DNA from: Mucilaginibacter gossypii
GTDB lineage: Bacteria > Bacteroidota > Bacteroidia > Sphingobacteriales > Sphingobacteriaceae
Length of the DNA stretch: 64,000 bases
Direction of reading: 5' to 3'
Assembly (NCBI RefSeq): GCF_900100945.1
Contig: NZ_FNCG01000003.1
Location: forward strand, 248,001-312,000
Position 1 is the stretch's first letter; every line of letters starts with the position of its first letter. Shown one piece after another: positions 16,345 through 26,313 of this stretch. The notes beneath the pieces are model-generated. The model was given only the letters and a program-made list of their open reading frames with translations. It had not been told where the DNA came from and did no database searches. The translations under genes and the position numbers were made by a program.

Positions 16345-19080
16345 TTAGTTATCTAATAACCTGCGCAGATCGCCCGCACTGATCTCCTGTACCGGCTGGA
16401 ATGTATTTCCGGCCGCATAATGTAACAAGCTGTATCGGAGCTGCCTTGCCGCTGCCCGTTCCGTTAATTGACTATGAAGATCCATTGTACAAAGAATTAA
16501 GCTCCCCGAACCAACCTTGAATTCAACCAGCGTTGCCAGGTTACGGTTCCTGAAAAAGTTATCGATCACCCGGACTATCGGCGTTGCAGGAGCTCCTAAT
16601 TTATCAAGTATCAGCGACCGGGAACGGGTCACCAGGTCCCACCATTGCCAATCCGTATAAAAGTCTGTAGGGAAATCAGCCAGGGCGTTACTTTTCTTGT
16701 CGATGAGCAGGCCCATACTGCCTGGTTGATCGGGGAAGTGGACCGGGCTCCAGAAAACAGGAGCGAAACGGCCGTCGATACCTTTAACGTTGGCGGTATC
16801 CGGATTAAGCAATACTTTTCGCCCCGCTTGCAGATAACTAAGGGCACTGTCGATGGATGTAGTAAAGATAACGTTACTAAAAGATTCCGGCTTTTTATCT
16901 GGGTAAACCCAAATTTTCCAGTAATTAGTATAACCGGTATTGGCTATGCTCACAGTGATCTGTAATTCACAAGCCCGGTCGATTTTGCTGAGATCTATCG
17001 AGAAACTTCCCGCAGAAGCGTTGCCAATAGCGATAGACTGCCGGCCAAGCGAACCACGGAGATTAAAGTGCTTATCTGATGAAATTGCTGACCAGAGAAC
17101 TTCGCCATTTATTTGCCGGTCGCTATAGTTGGCAATTTCGGCAGCAGCATAAAAATGCTCATTATTGCTGTAGGCAGCTTTTTCAAAACGGATCAATGGC
17201 ACCACCGGCCCACAGAATTTGCTAAAGTCAGTCGACGAAACCAATCCTTTACTATCCCAGAAAGCATTTAAAATCCCAACGAGTGCTGTTCCCTGTCCCG
17301 GAAAATCATGAAGGTCAAGCAATTGAAACCCGCCAACACCTTTGGTTTTCAACGCGCGTTCAATTTCTTCTTTGTAAAGCTGAACAGCCAGTGTTCCGCT
17401 GGCTTTAAGATAATCGGGGGCTAATCCAAGCATTCCTTTTTTGCGGAGGTTGTTCCGTACCGCCTCAAAGTTAGATGGCCGCAGAACCCCTGTATACTTT
17501 TTTATTTCTTCAAGATCCGGATAAACAGAATACTGGCCCACTTCGTGAATAATAAGGGGCACCGTTGTCCCTTTCAGCGCTTTACTGTAATCTGTCTTAA
17601 AATCGGGCGGGTTGGTGTTAAAAATACCCTGTCCCCGTACCCATCCTTTTTCCGTGTACTGGGTAATAAAATAATCATCGGCAGGATCCGGATTTTTGCC
17701 ATGCCCTTTTTGAAAACTGAAGGTGGTTGTGGTGTATAAATGCCGGTTGTCTTCCTGCTTTAACTTACGCACCAGTTTCTCCAGCCATCCAAAATCCCCC
17801 TCCAGTTCATTACCCATGCTCCAAAAACAAAATGAAGGGTGGTTGCCATAATTCCGGATAATATTTTCGGCTTCCTGTTCCAGGTAAGTCAATGTTTTTG
17901 GGTCTTTGCCCACAGTTAGTACCCATAGCGGCAGCTCAACATGCAGGTAAAAACCCAGCGAGTCGGCCACCTGAAATGCTGCTTCGGGCGGGCACCATGA
18001 ATGAAAGCGAAGATGGTTCAGTCCGTAAGCTTTAGCGGTTTTAAACACCTTCAGCCAGCCGGCTGTATTCATTGGCGGGTGGCCTTCCAGCGGAAAAATA
18101 TTGCATTCAAGCGTACCGCGCAGAAAAAGCGGACGATCATTGATACGAAGCTCGTTCCCGGTCGCGTTAATATCCCTGAAGCCAAAACTTTGAGTCCTGG
18201 CATCCAAAACTTGTCCCTTGCTGTCAATTACTTCCGTGCGAAGACTGTATAGGCGCGGATGAAATTCGTCCCATGATTGCGCCTCCGGAACCTGGAGGCT
18301 AATTTCCTCCTGATTATGTTGAATAACAGTTGGGCTGGTTTGTTTAACGATCTTTTTTCCGGAAAGGAGGAAAGCCCGCAGATAAGTATCGCCACTATGG
18401 GAACCGCCCAGGCTGATAGCCGCCTTTACGCTGTGATTGGCCAGCGAGGAGTATACCTGTACCTGGTTAATAACTTGTTTGCCTATGTCGATCAGCTGCA
18501 TCTTTCCGATAACGCCGTTCCAAATGATCTGTGTACCGTCGGTGTAGGCATGGGCAAAGTCATTTACGCTGATGTCATGCTGCTTGCGATTGTCTACGCG
18601 AATGGTGATCACATGTTTGCCTGCTGCCAGAGGGCCTAATTTGAAAACTTGTGGTGCAATCAGGCTTTCCTGTGTCCCGGCTGGTTTGCCATCTATCCAA
18701 CAATCGGTTTTCCAGATCACCCTTTCAAGCGACAGCAGGGCGTTGGCCATCCGGCTGGTTAGATTTATGCTGCGCTGATACCAAACGGCACCGGTGTACC
18801 TGTGTTTTCTGGACAGATGCAGCATGATGTCCTTGCTCAGCACAGTTGTATCCACCTTTACAGGCGCTCCGATACCGGCGTCATCTAAGGTGCCAGGCAG
18901 CCATATGCTATTAGTAAATTGCTGTTGCTGCCATTTCTGATCCAAACCTTTGTCGAGCGAATCGAGTCTGTACAGCCATTTGCCGGCAACCGGGATTGGT
19001 TTAACCTGCGCCGAAATGGTGGAACTTGCTACCAGTGCCGCGAGCAAGAAAAATGTTTTTTTTAAAGAATACTGCATCAT
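16345..19080 (-). CDS. Glycoside hydrolase family 2 enzyme
   Basis: Secreted retaining glycosidase of about 911 residues with an N-terminal signal peptide (TFFLLAALVASSTISAQ). Domain order: GH2 sugar-binding jelly roll (about 30-195), Ig-like domain (200-300), TIM barrel (305-590) and a long C-terminal extension of about 300 residues ending in a LRRLL tail. The acid/base Glu is E425 in SMGNELEGD and the nucleophile E513 in IIHEVGQY. Family 2 includes beta-galactosidases, beta-glucuronidases, beta-mannosidases and exo-beta-glucosaminidases; the sequence alone does not fix specificity. Its start overlaps the GH30 stop, so it is the last gene of the SusC-SusD-GH30-GH2 operon and probably removes side-chain or terminal sugars from the oligosaccharides released by GH30. 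Either ATG at 19080 or 19077 is possible. Confidence 0.88.
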   Translation of the reverse strand: MMQYSLKKTFFLLAALVASSTISAQVKPIPVAGKWLYRLDSLDKGLDQKWQQQQFTNSIWLPGTLDDAGIGAPVKVDTTVLSKDIMLHLSRKHRYTGAVWYQRSINLTSRMANALLSLERVIWKTDCWIDGKPAGTQESLIAPQVFKLGPLAAGKHVITIRVDNRKQHDISVNDFAHAYTDGTQIIWNGVIGKMQLIDIGKQVINQVQVYSSLANHSVKAAISLGGSHSGDTYLRAFLLSGKKIVKQTSPTVIQHNQEEISLQVPEAQSWDEFHPRLYSLRTEVIDSKGQVLDARTQSFGFRDINATGNELRINDRPLFLRGTLECNIFPLEGHPPMNTAGWLKVFKTAKAYGLNHLRFHSWCPPEAAFQVADSLGFYLHVELPLWVLTVGKDPKTLTYLEQEAENIIRNYGNHPSFCFWSMGNELEGDFGWLEKLVRKLKQEDNRHLYTTTTFSFQKGHGKNPDPADDYFITQYTEKGWVRGQGIFNTNPPDFKTDYSKALKGTTVPLIIHEVGQYSVYPDLEEIKKYTGVLRPSNFEAVRNNLRKKGMLGLAPDYLKASGTLAVQLYKEEIERALKTKGVGGFQLLDLHDFPGQGTALVGILNAFWDSKGLVSSTDFSKFCGPVVPLIRFEKAAYSNNEHFYAAAEIANYSDRQINGEVLWSAISSDKHFNLRGSLGRQSIAIGNASAGSFSIDLSKIDRACELQITVSIANTGYTNYWKIWVYPDKKPESFSNVIFTTSIDSALSYLQAGRKVLLNPDTANVKGIDGRFAPVFWSPVHFPDQPGSMGLLIDKKSNALADFPTDFYTDWQWWDLVTRSRSLILDKLGAPATPIVRVIDNFFRNRNLATLVEFKVGSGSLILCTMDLHSQLTERAAARQLRYSLLHYAAGNTFQPVQEISAGDLRRLLDN

Positions 19081-20723
19081 TGATAGTGAGCGGTTAAAGT
19101 AGTAACAGAACGGGGCTCAAGTGTTATTGTCCCGACGGGAGTTGTTGATTTTTTAAGATTTTTGAGAGCTGTTGTGGTGTACATATCAAATGTATTTCCG
19201 GCCAATTGTGAACCACCCGGATCAACCGTGTATTGTTTGCTTTCGGTACTCATATTTATCAGCACAATAACCAATTGTTTTGAAGCGGGATCTTTGTATG
19301 CGGAAACCATTTGTGTTCCTGTTGCCAGTACAGCATCGGTAACATCGCTTAATGCTGCATTTACGCGGATCATCCCCGGTCTGATAAACCGTGAATAATT
19401 TCCCAAACACCACAATTGTTTTGAATCACTAACCAGGCCATTTGTTTTCATGCTGTTCAGGTCATATCCACCAGATGGGTCGTTAATGTATACAAGCCCG
19501 TCACTATAATTATAAGTATCAACGGCAAGCCACCACTGCCATGAAGTTACATTGGCCACCGTAAGGTCATGATGAATAACTTTGGCCACATACAAGCCGT
19601 AATCAATACCGGTATTTTTCGGGTAACCATTTAACTGACCACAAATATCGCCTAATATACCAAACTCTGACTGCCAAAGATGAAGACTTGGGTCAACAGC
19701 CTTTTGCTTATCTGCTGCGTGTTGCCGGTAACTGATCAAATCGGCGCCCGGACAGGTAGTAAAATAACTGTGTGCTGATAGTAAGTGCTCCATCGAGGGG
19801 ACATCGCCTATATAATTAGCGGAGCTTTTGTTAAAGAACTGGTTGAGCTGATCGCCGCGACCATCGCTGTTGTTAGCATCCAGCGAATTCCATTGATTGG
19901 CTTCACCAAGACATATCGTAGTTGCTAAGCCGGCAGCTTTCATCTTCGGGCCCAACAGGCGTATAAAGTCTGCAATTTCAGCATTGGTAGCACCAGTGCC
20001 TTCCTGCGATGGATTTTCTCCCCAATTCCACTGAGGTTCATTAAAGGGGCTGAGATAATTAAAAGGGGTACTGCTTGATTCAAAATGCTTTAAAACGCTA
20101 ACCAGAAAATCTGCAAAAGCATTTTTCTTGCTTTCTGTCAGGTTCAGATGACTGTTAGCCAAACCATAAGCTTTATTATTTTGCGTGAACTGTACCGGTG
20201 GCGAAACAGAAAATGCCAGGAAGTTTTTTACACCACGTGCTTTCGCCGCCGACAGGAACCATTGCTGGCCTGCTTGTTTGTTCCAGTTATAATTATTATT
20301 TGCATCCAGAAAGCATTCTTCCCGGCGAAACTCATCCGGTATTCCGCTATCCGCACCTTGTTCATAGCTCCCGGCGCCGATGTTGAAGCGCCAAAGTGTA
20401 AGGCCAATACCTTTGGGATTGCCCTGTTGATCGGCTTCCATGCTGAACAGGTAATCAGCAATCTGATTCTTTTTGGTAACATCATTCCACTTTCCGATGA
20501 ATTTGGTTGTCCAGCAATCAGAGGCACCAAAGCTTTGCATCGTTTGCTGCTCATTTCCCAAATTGATAGTGATGCGGGCCGGGCCGGTATTGCATATATT
20601 AACGCCATTAACGATGCAACCGTCGTCTCCTTTTTTAATTCCTGTTTTTTTAGCGCAGCTGAATGAGTTTGATACCCCCAGCATTACCATGAACAGCAGT
20701 GCTGATCGCAAATTTATTTTCAT
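19077..20723 (-). CDS. Glycoside hydrolase family 30 enzyme, predicted lipoprotein
   Basis: A 548-residue GH30 (COG5520-like) glycanase. The signal peptide ends in a likely lipobox (NSFSC, Cys23), so it is probably anchored in the outer membrane, where Sus-type endo-enzymes often act. The TIM barrel starts near QSFGASDCWTT (about 64) and holds the acid/base E229 (SPFNEPQW) and the nucleophile E353 (LWQSEFG); the side beta domain with DPGGSQLAGNTFDMYTT forms the last 100 residues. Characterised GH30 activities include glucuronoxylanase, beta-1,6-glucanase, beta-1,6-galactanase and beta-glucosidase; the subfamily cannot be set by eye. It lies between susD and GH2 in one operon, so it probably makes the first cut in the locus's polysaccharide. 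Confidence 0.87.
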   Translation of the reverse strand: MKINLRSALLFMVMLGVSNSFSCAKKTGIKKGDDGCIVNGVNICNTGPARITINLGNEQQTMQSFGASDCWTTKFIGKWNDVTKKNQIADYLFSMEADQQGNPKGIGLTLWRFNIGAGSYEQGADSGIPDEFRREECFLDANNNYNWNKQAGQQWFLSAAKARGVKNFLAFSVSPPVQFTQNNKAYGLANSHLNLTESKKNAFADFLVSVLKHFESSSTPFNYLSPFNEPQWNWGENPSQEGTGATNAEIADFIRLLGPKMKAAGLATTICLGEANQWNSLDANNSDGRGDQLNQFFNKSSANYIGDVPSMEHLLSAHSYFTTCPGADLISYRQHAADKQKAVDPSLHLWQSEFGILGDICGQLNGYPKNTGIDYGLYVAKVIHHDLTVANVTSWQWWLAVDTYNYSDGLVYINDPSGGYDLNSMKTNGLVSDSKQLWCLGNYSRFIRPGMIRVNAALSDVTDAVLATGTQMVSAYKDPASKQLVIVLINMSTESKQYTVDPGGSQLAGNTFDMYTTTALKNLKKSTTPVGTITLEPRSVTTLTAHYQ

Positions 20724-20763
20724 AATAGTTATTTAAAGACGCCGGCATGCCGGCGGCTATCTG

Positions 20764-22329
20764 CTAATATCCCGGGTTTTGTGTGATCTTTCCGTTCGAG
20801 GCAATAATTTCCTTTGATGGGATAGGCCATAGATTATGTGTTCCTGCAATAAAATTAGCACCCTTATTTTGAGGCTCGTTCAGGTTCTTAGTTTCATATG
20901 GGTCTTTGCTTTGTTGTGTATTGTATTTAACAAAACTTCCGTTCGGTCCTAAAATGCTGTTGATCACTGGTTGTCCGCTTTGATCTTTCCATCGCCTGAT
21001 GTCATACAAACGATCTCCTTCCAGGGCCATTTCGAGCCTGCGCTCCAATCGCACAGCGTTGATGAGGTTCCAGCCGGTAAGTGTCATATCGGTAGTGAGG
21101 CCAACGCGGTTCCTAACCGCACGCATTGACTGTAAAGCCTGGGCCGACTGCTGCTGCATAGCGGCAGCTTCAGCATTCATCAGGTAAACGTCTGCCAGCC
21201 TCAGGTAAATATGATCTTTTGAAAAGCGGCCGTTCGGTGTTCTTTCACCGCGAGGTACATAAACTTTTCGGTTGTACCTGGCAGATTTACATTGTGCCGG
21301 ATTGGCATTGAATGAGGTATTGGCCGGATCGCCGGCAACCGGGAAGCCCTGGCGCATGATCGTCCAGTTTAACCTTACACTGTCTGCCTGAGATTTAAAG
21401 GCATTTTCAAGATCGCTGGTTGGCGTAAAATATCCCCATCCGCCTTCGGTCCCAGGCATGGAGGTTGTAGGAAAAATGTTGCCCAGGTTTGGATATTGGG
21501 TAGAATACTGATATTGTATTTCAAAAATAGACTCAGGTCCGTTATGATTAGTTGTTTGCCATATATTACCAAAAAACGTTTCCAGGTTGTATTCACCAGA
21601 GCTGATGATCTGGCCGGTCAGATTTTGAGCTCCTGCCCAATCTTCGGTATACAGGTCAATCTTGGCCAGCAGTGCTTGCGCTGCTCCCTTTGATACGCGG
21701 AACTTATCTGTGGCGCTATACTGTGATTTATTCGGTAAAATGCTAATAGCACTATTAAGATCTTGTTTAATGAAATTGTACACATCGGCGGCGCTGGTCC
21801 TGCTGTAGGTATTTTCCTGAGGGCCCAGTGTCTTAGTGATCAGCGGAATCCCGCCCCAGTTTCTTACCAGCTCAAAATATTGGAAAGCCCGCAGAAACTT
21901 AATCTCGGCGATAAGCTTCTGTTTGGTAGCGTCGTCAATCTGCGATTTCTGAATGCCTTCAATCGTAGCATTGAAAATATAAATGCTTTTGTAGATCTCG
22001 ATCCAGTGTGCCTCAATACGATCATTTTCGGCATTTAATGTGTAATGCGCGGCCTGTACTGCCGTGCCCTGCCCACCGTTGATACCGATCCACTCATTAT
22101 CGGAGGCGGCCTCGCCGCCTACTTGCTTCCACCATTGCGTCTGCCACCAGTCGTCAAAGTCAATGTATTTGTAGCATGCAATCGTTGCGCCACTGGCTTC
22201 ATCAACTGTATTATAAAAAGTATTGGCCTGTATAGCGTTACCATAAGGTTCCTGATCCAGGAAAGTCTTTTTGCAAGCGCTCATGCCGGCAATAACCAGT
22301 ACGAGCAATATATATTTCAAGTGTTTCAT
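20764..22329 (-). CDS. SusD/RagB family nutrient-binding outer membrane lipoprotein
   Basis: Surface glycan-binding lipoprotein that lids the SusC transporter. The signal peptide ends in a lipobox (IAGMSAC, Cys19) followed by KKTFLDQEP, the usual start of mature SusD proteins. The TPR-like helical scaffold is visible, for instance FLRAFQYFELVRNWGGIPLI, a strong SusD signature, and the C-terminal RxxERRLEMALEGDRLYDIRRW block. The length of 521 residues is typical. It follows susC by 19 nt and precedes GH30 by 40 nt, giving a compact operon. The glycan it binds is unknown. Confidence 0.95.
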   Translation of the reverse strand: MKHLKYILLVLVIAGMSACKKTFLDQEPYGNAIQANTFYNTVDEASGATIACYKYIDFDDWWQTQWWKQVGGEAASDNEWIGINGGQGTAVQAAHYTLNAENDRIEAHWIEIYKSIYIFNATIEGIQKSQIDDATKQKLIAEIKFLRAFQYFELVRNWGGIPLITKTLGPQENTYSRTSAADVYNFIKQDLNSAISILPNKSQYSATDKFRVSKGAAQALLAKIDLYTEDWAGAQNLTGQIISSGEYNLETFFGNIWQTTNHNGPESIFEIQYQYSTQYPNLGNIFPTTSMPGTEGGWGYFTPTSDLENAFKSQADSVRLNWTIMRQGFPVAGDPANTSFNANPAQCKSARYNRKVYVPRGERTPNGRFSKDHIYLRLADVYLMNAEAAAMQQQSAQALQSMRAVRNRVGLTTDMTLTGWNLINAVRLERRLEMALEGDRLYDIRRWKDQSGQPVINSILGPNGSFVKYNTQQSKDPYETKNLNEPQNKGANFIAGTHNLWPIPSKEIIASNGKITQNPGY

Positions 22330-22348
22330 TGTTGTTTACTGCTAAGTC

Positions 22349-25300
22349 TTAAAAATTCGCGTTAAATCCGATATTGAAGAATTTGGGGATCGGGTTCTGT
22401 CCGTTGTCAATGCCATACCTCAGTACACCCGCAAATGGTACTTCAGGGTTTAGTCCGTCATATTTGGTAATGGTGAAGAGGTTTTGAGCAGATACGTAAA
22501 TCCGCACTTTTGCCCGGCCGCCCAACGCTTTTTCAGGCACGGTGTAACCCAGTTGCAATAACTTATTGCGTACATAGGTGCCATCTTTGATAAAGAAACT
22601 GGAGTTTTTAGAGAAATTGCCGTTTGGATCACTCAAACTCAGCACAGGATAACTGTTCGTGCTGCCCGGACCTGTCCAAAATTTATTTTCTTTACCGCTG
22701 ATGAAGTTATACCCGTAGATGGGGTTCATCCTTACCAGGTAATCATCAGCTACCTTATTGCCAAAGGACCCATAAAATTCCATACGGAAATCAAAGCCAT
22801 GGTAAGAAGCCTGAAGGTTTAAGCCCGATGATAATTTAGGATATGGATTTCCGATCGATGTCCGGTCATTTAAGTCAATGGTATTATCGCCGTTAACGTT
22901 CGCGTACATAAAATCGCCGGGCCTCGCATTAGGCTGCAATACAGTGCCGTTAGGGCTTTTATAGTTCTGTACGTCCTGGGCTGTTTGGAAAACACCGAGT
23001 ACCTTATAACCGTAATAGCCGCCTAAAATATCACCGGCAGCCGTTTTGGTCCTTCGGGTAGACTGAAATACGTCGTTGGATATTTCGTCATACAGGATCT
23101 GTCCCTTTAAGTCAACCGCTTTGGAAATGAAATGCTGTACTGTAAGACCAACACCGAAAGAAACACCACCTATTTTGTCTTTATAATTAATGGCTGCTTC
23201 CCAACCGCTGGTACGCATGGTACCTACGTTAGTATAAACTGTTGGGATATATCCCTGCGGATAGCCCAGCGAGGGTTGTACCGGGAGATAAAGCAACATA
23301 TCTTTAGGCGAGCGCCAGTATTTATCAGCGGTTATGGATAATTTATTATTGAAGAAGTCCGCATCAAAGCCGATGGTCACGTCCTGTGTTGTTTCCCATT
23401 TGATATTTGGGTCTGGTACATTAGAGGGAACATAGCCATAAACCCGGCTGTTTGCGCCATTGATATAATCTGATAAGCCCAGAGTACTTTCGTATGCGCC
23501 TGGCGAGCCTGGTAAATTGCCTCCCACACGGCCAAATGATCCGCGCAATTTGAGGTAGTTCAGCCCTTTGATGTTCTTCATAAATGACTCGTTTGAAATC
23601 ACATAAGCACCCGAAACGGTTGGAAAATAACCCCAGCGATTGGCGGGTGATAACATTGATGAACCATCTGCCCGGAAAGAGCCGGCAATGAAATAGGTTT
23701 CATTAAAATCATAAGATACGCGGGCAAAGTAAGAGCTCATTTTACCGAAGGGCCCCGCGCCGGGTTGATGAGAGCCGGATCCGTCGGCAAGCGTTGCGCC
23801 GGCAGAAATGTAGTGATAAGGCTCCGCATCATAAGGAATATCCTGGCGGTACACGTAAGTGTTATTATATGTATAGTTATCGGCAGACTGACCTATCAAA
23901 ACATTGTAATGATGCTTGTTGATACTACCAATGTAATTGATCGTATTATCCAATTGCCAGCGGTAGTTGATCACCGAGTTTTGGGATGCGCCTGATATAT
24001 CACTGCGATCTTGCGGATCGATATAGTATTTAGGTTGGTAATTAGTCTGGTTTATTGAGTTATAAAAGCCAGAAATACTGCTTCTCAACGTCAGGCCTTT
24101 AATTGGTTTGATTTCAAGATAGGAGGAACCCTGTGTGCCGAATAATCGTGATTGGTTAAAATCACGGGCCATGGCAGCCAGGGGATTATTGATATTATTA
24201 AAATTGGAACGCGTAAACTGGCTGTAAACCGGGTTATAGGCAGTGAAGCTCCAGCTGGGATTGGTTGCTGCATAGGCGTTAACAGCCGTTTGCGTCTCGG
24301 CAGCAGACCTGGTTGCTGCTACGTTGGGTGCAATAGACATGATGTTGAACAGGCTGGTACCACCACCGTCACCATATCGCTCCATCCGCGGTGCAAGGCT
24401 GACACCAAATTTGAATACTTTTGAAATTTCGTAATCGATGTTAAACCTGGTGGTGATTTTTTGATAGTCAGCAGTACCACGCTGTGCGGCAAAGTTGCTG
24501 GTTTGATCAAAATACCCGGCGCTTCCATAAAAGGTGAGCCCGTTTTTTGATCCGGATGCGCTGACATTATAGTTATGTGTGTAAGCTTTTTTGGTTGCCT
24601 CATTCCACCAATCAGTATTAACACCTGTCACCGCTCCATTGGCCGGAAGGGTCTGGTTGTTATTGGCATAGATCTGGCGGTAATGGCTTACAAACTCGTC
24701 TGTCTGTGCAAGTTTCGGGTTTACCCAATAATTCATGCCCGAAGTTCCATTAAAATTGATCTGCGTTTTCTCTTTCCCTCTTTTTGTGGTAACCAACAAA
24801 ACACCGGCTCCGCCACGGGAACCATAAATAGCAGTAGCTGCCGCATCTTTCAGCACGTCGATCTTATCAATATCTGACGGGTTGATGTCATTAAGGCCGC
24901 CGAATGAGGTGATCACGCCGTCAACAACAATGAGCGGATCGCTGGACCCTGTGATTGTGGAGAAGCCCCTGATCAGCAGCTTCGGTTGCGCGCCAGGATT
25001 GCCGCCCCCCTGAAATACCTGCAGGCCGGGGACTTTACCTTGAATAGCATCTGCAACATTACTGGTGGTGGTTGGGGCAATGTCTTTAGTCCCGACAGAA
25101 GACACCGCTGTAGTTACGCTTTTGCGGGTAATGGTTTGGTATCCAATTACCACAGCCTCATTAAGCTGATTGTCGGCAGGGTTAAGTGTTACCTCATAAG
25201 TTTCTCGGTCATCCACCGGAACCTCTTTGGCTTGGAAACCAAGGTAAGAGAATACCAGTATGTCACCTTTGCTTGCTCTGATCTGGAACTGACCCGCTGC

Positions 25301-25465
25301 GTCGGTTACAGAACCGGTTTTTGTGCCCTTAAGCAAAATGCTTACGCCAATAAGCGTTTGATGCGTGTTATCTGTTACACGTCCTTTTACGGCTTTGGTT
25401 TGGGCGAAAACCAGGCTGCAAAGTGGTAACAATAACACTAATGTTAGTGTAAATTTTGTTCTCAT
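22349..25465 (-). CDS. SusC/RagA family TonB-dependent outer membrane receptor
   Basis: Outer-membrane active transporter for oligosaccharides, energised by TonB/ExbBD. The start is the ATG at 25465 (MRTKFTLTLVLLLPL), giving a normal signal peptide; a start 45 nt upstream would overrun the promoter. Domains: carboxypeptidase-like regulatory domain (about 25-105, VKGRVTDNTHQTLIGVSI), the SusC linker with VVIGYQTITRKSVTTAVSSV, a plug domain with PLIVVDGVI and DAAATAIYGSRGGAGVLLVTT, and a 22-strand barrel ending FNIGFNANF. Length 1038 aa is typical. First gene of the locus, followed by its SusD partner. Confidence 0.95.
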   Translation of the reverse strand: MRTKFTLTLVLLLPLCSLVFAQTKAVKGRVTDNTHQTLIGVSILLKGTKTGSVTDAAGQFQIRASKGDILVFSYLGFQAKEVPVDDRETYEVTLNPADNQLNEAVVIGYQTITRKSVTTAVSSVGTKDIAPTTTSNVADAIQGKVPGLQVFQGGGNPGAQPKLLIRGFSTITGSSDPLIVVDGVITSFGGLNDINPSDIDKIDVLKDAAATAIYGSRGGAGVLLVTTKRGKEKTQINFNGTSGMNYWVNPKLAQTDEFVSHYRQIYANNNQTLPANGAVTGVNTDWWNEATKKAYTHNYNVSASGSKNGLTFYGSAGYFDQTSNFAAQRGTADYQKITTRFNIDYEISKVFKFGVSLAPRMERYGDGGGTSLFNIMSIAPNVAATRSAAETQTAVNAYAATNPSWSFTAYNPVYSQFTRSNFNNINNPLAAMARDFNQSRLFGTQGSSYLEIKPIKGLTLRSSISGFYNSINQTNYQPKYYIDPQDRSDISGASQNSVINYRWQLDNTINYIGSINKHHYNVLIGQSADNYTYNNTYVYRQDIPYDAEPYHYISAGATLADGSGSHQPGAGPFGKMSSYFARVSYDFNETYFIAGSFRADGSSMLSPANRWGYFPTVSGAYVISNESFMKNIKGLNYLKLRGSFGRVGGNLPGSPGAYESTLGLSDYINGANSRVYGYVPSNVPDPNIKWETTQDVTIGFDADFFNNKLSITADKYWRSPKDMLLYLPVQPSLGYPQGYIPTVYTNVGTMRTSGWEAAINYKDKIGGVSFGVGLTVQHFISKAVDLKGQILYDEISNDVFQSTRRTKTAAGDILGGYYGYKVLGVFQTAQDVQNYKSPNGTVLQPNARPGDFMYANVNGDNTIDLNDRTSIGNPYPKLSSGLNLQASYHGFDFRMEFYGSFGNKVADDYLVRMNPIYGYNFISGKENKFWTGPGSTNSYPVLSLSDPNGNFSKNSSFFIKDGTYVRNKLLQLGYTVPEKALGGRAKVRIYVSAQNLFTITKYDGLNPEVPFAGVLRYGIDNGQNPIPKFFNIGFNANF

Positions 25466-25495
25466 AATTGGGTTATTTTGGGTTATTAAGGATGA

Positions 25496-25503
25496 CAAAT
25501 CTA
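25496..25503 (-). promoter_or_regulatory. Candidate -7 element of the susC operon
   Basis: On the minus strand TAGATTTG fits the Bacteroidota TAnnTTTG -7 consensus, ending 30 nt before the susC ATG. No good TTG -33 element was found at the usual spacing, so an activator, perhaps the AraC regulator encoded divergently, may be needed. Confidence 0.35.
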
Positions 25504-26313
25504 ATGGCAATCGGATCGTTGAGTATAGACGATATGATGTAATACATGGATAATATTCTGATTGTTATTGTATTTAGCCGTTTTGCTGCTTATTGGATAA
25601 TAAAAACCTATGTCTTTTTTCTGCCATTTGGAGCCATATGGTGTTATTTTATTCTTTTAGTTAAAAAAACGGAAGGCGGGCATTCATGAGGTTGGTTGTT
25701 CTATATGGATAATTTTACTATTTAATTATAGGGTATGTCAGAGCCTTTCGAATGTGACATTGCTGATTAAAATGAATGCGTAGTGGCGCATTAAATTATA
25801 GGAAGGAGAAAATTGAAGGGAATGAAACAAATGTTAAATGATTTCGGTTGGTCCTGTTTGATAAAAAGCACAAAAGTTTGCCATAAATAGCCGAACCAGA
25901 GGTACTCATCAAGCTTGTTTCTTATAAAAGCCTGACCTTATTTTCGCAATGAACGTAAAGTGTTTTAGCGGTCCGGCGATAGTTATATAGTCCATGTTTT
26001 TAATTTTTTCATCTATATAGAATGCCCTGTTATTAAATATTTTTGTGAATATCAATGTTGACCGACTAACAATTACAGATTGAAATCAATGAATATCAAA
26101 TCCTGTCCATATCCTAAAAAATGGGGTAGGGCAGTATTTTAAAAGATAATAATTTAATGGATTTATGAAATTCAGCCGTTCAGAAATTTTACTTTTAATG
26201 TCAGTATCCGGCATTGATAACGGCTGTGGCAAAACAGTATCTATTCGCCTTTTAACACAGCATGTCTGCATTCGCAAACATGCGTAACCCGCGATAGGAT
26301 TTAAATAAATCAA
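25504..26313. other. Long intergenic region between susC and the AraC gene
   Basis: About 800 nt of AT-rich sequence separate the two divergent genes. No credible coding frame, tRNA or strong hairpin was seen. It probably holds the promoters and activator sites for both transcripts, and may carry an untranslated leader for the regulator. Confidence 0.5.

Noticed and set aside
26086..26313. Minus-strand 75-codon frame in the long susC/AraC gap
   Set aside because: Random-looking composition and no ribosome-binding context; more likely promoter DNA.
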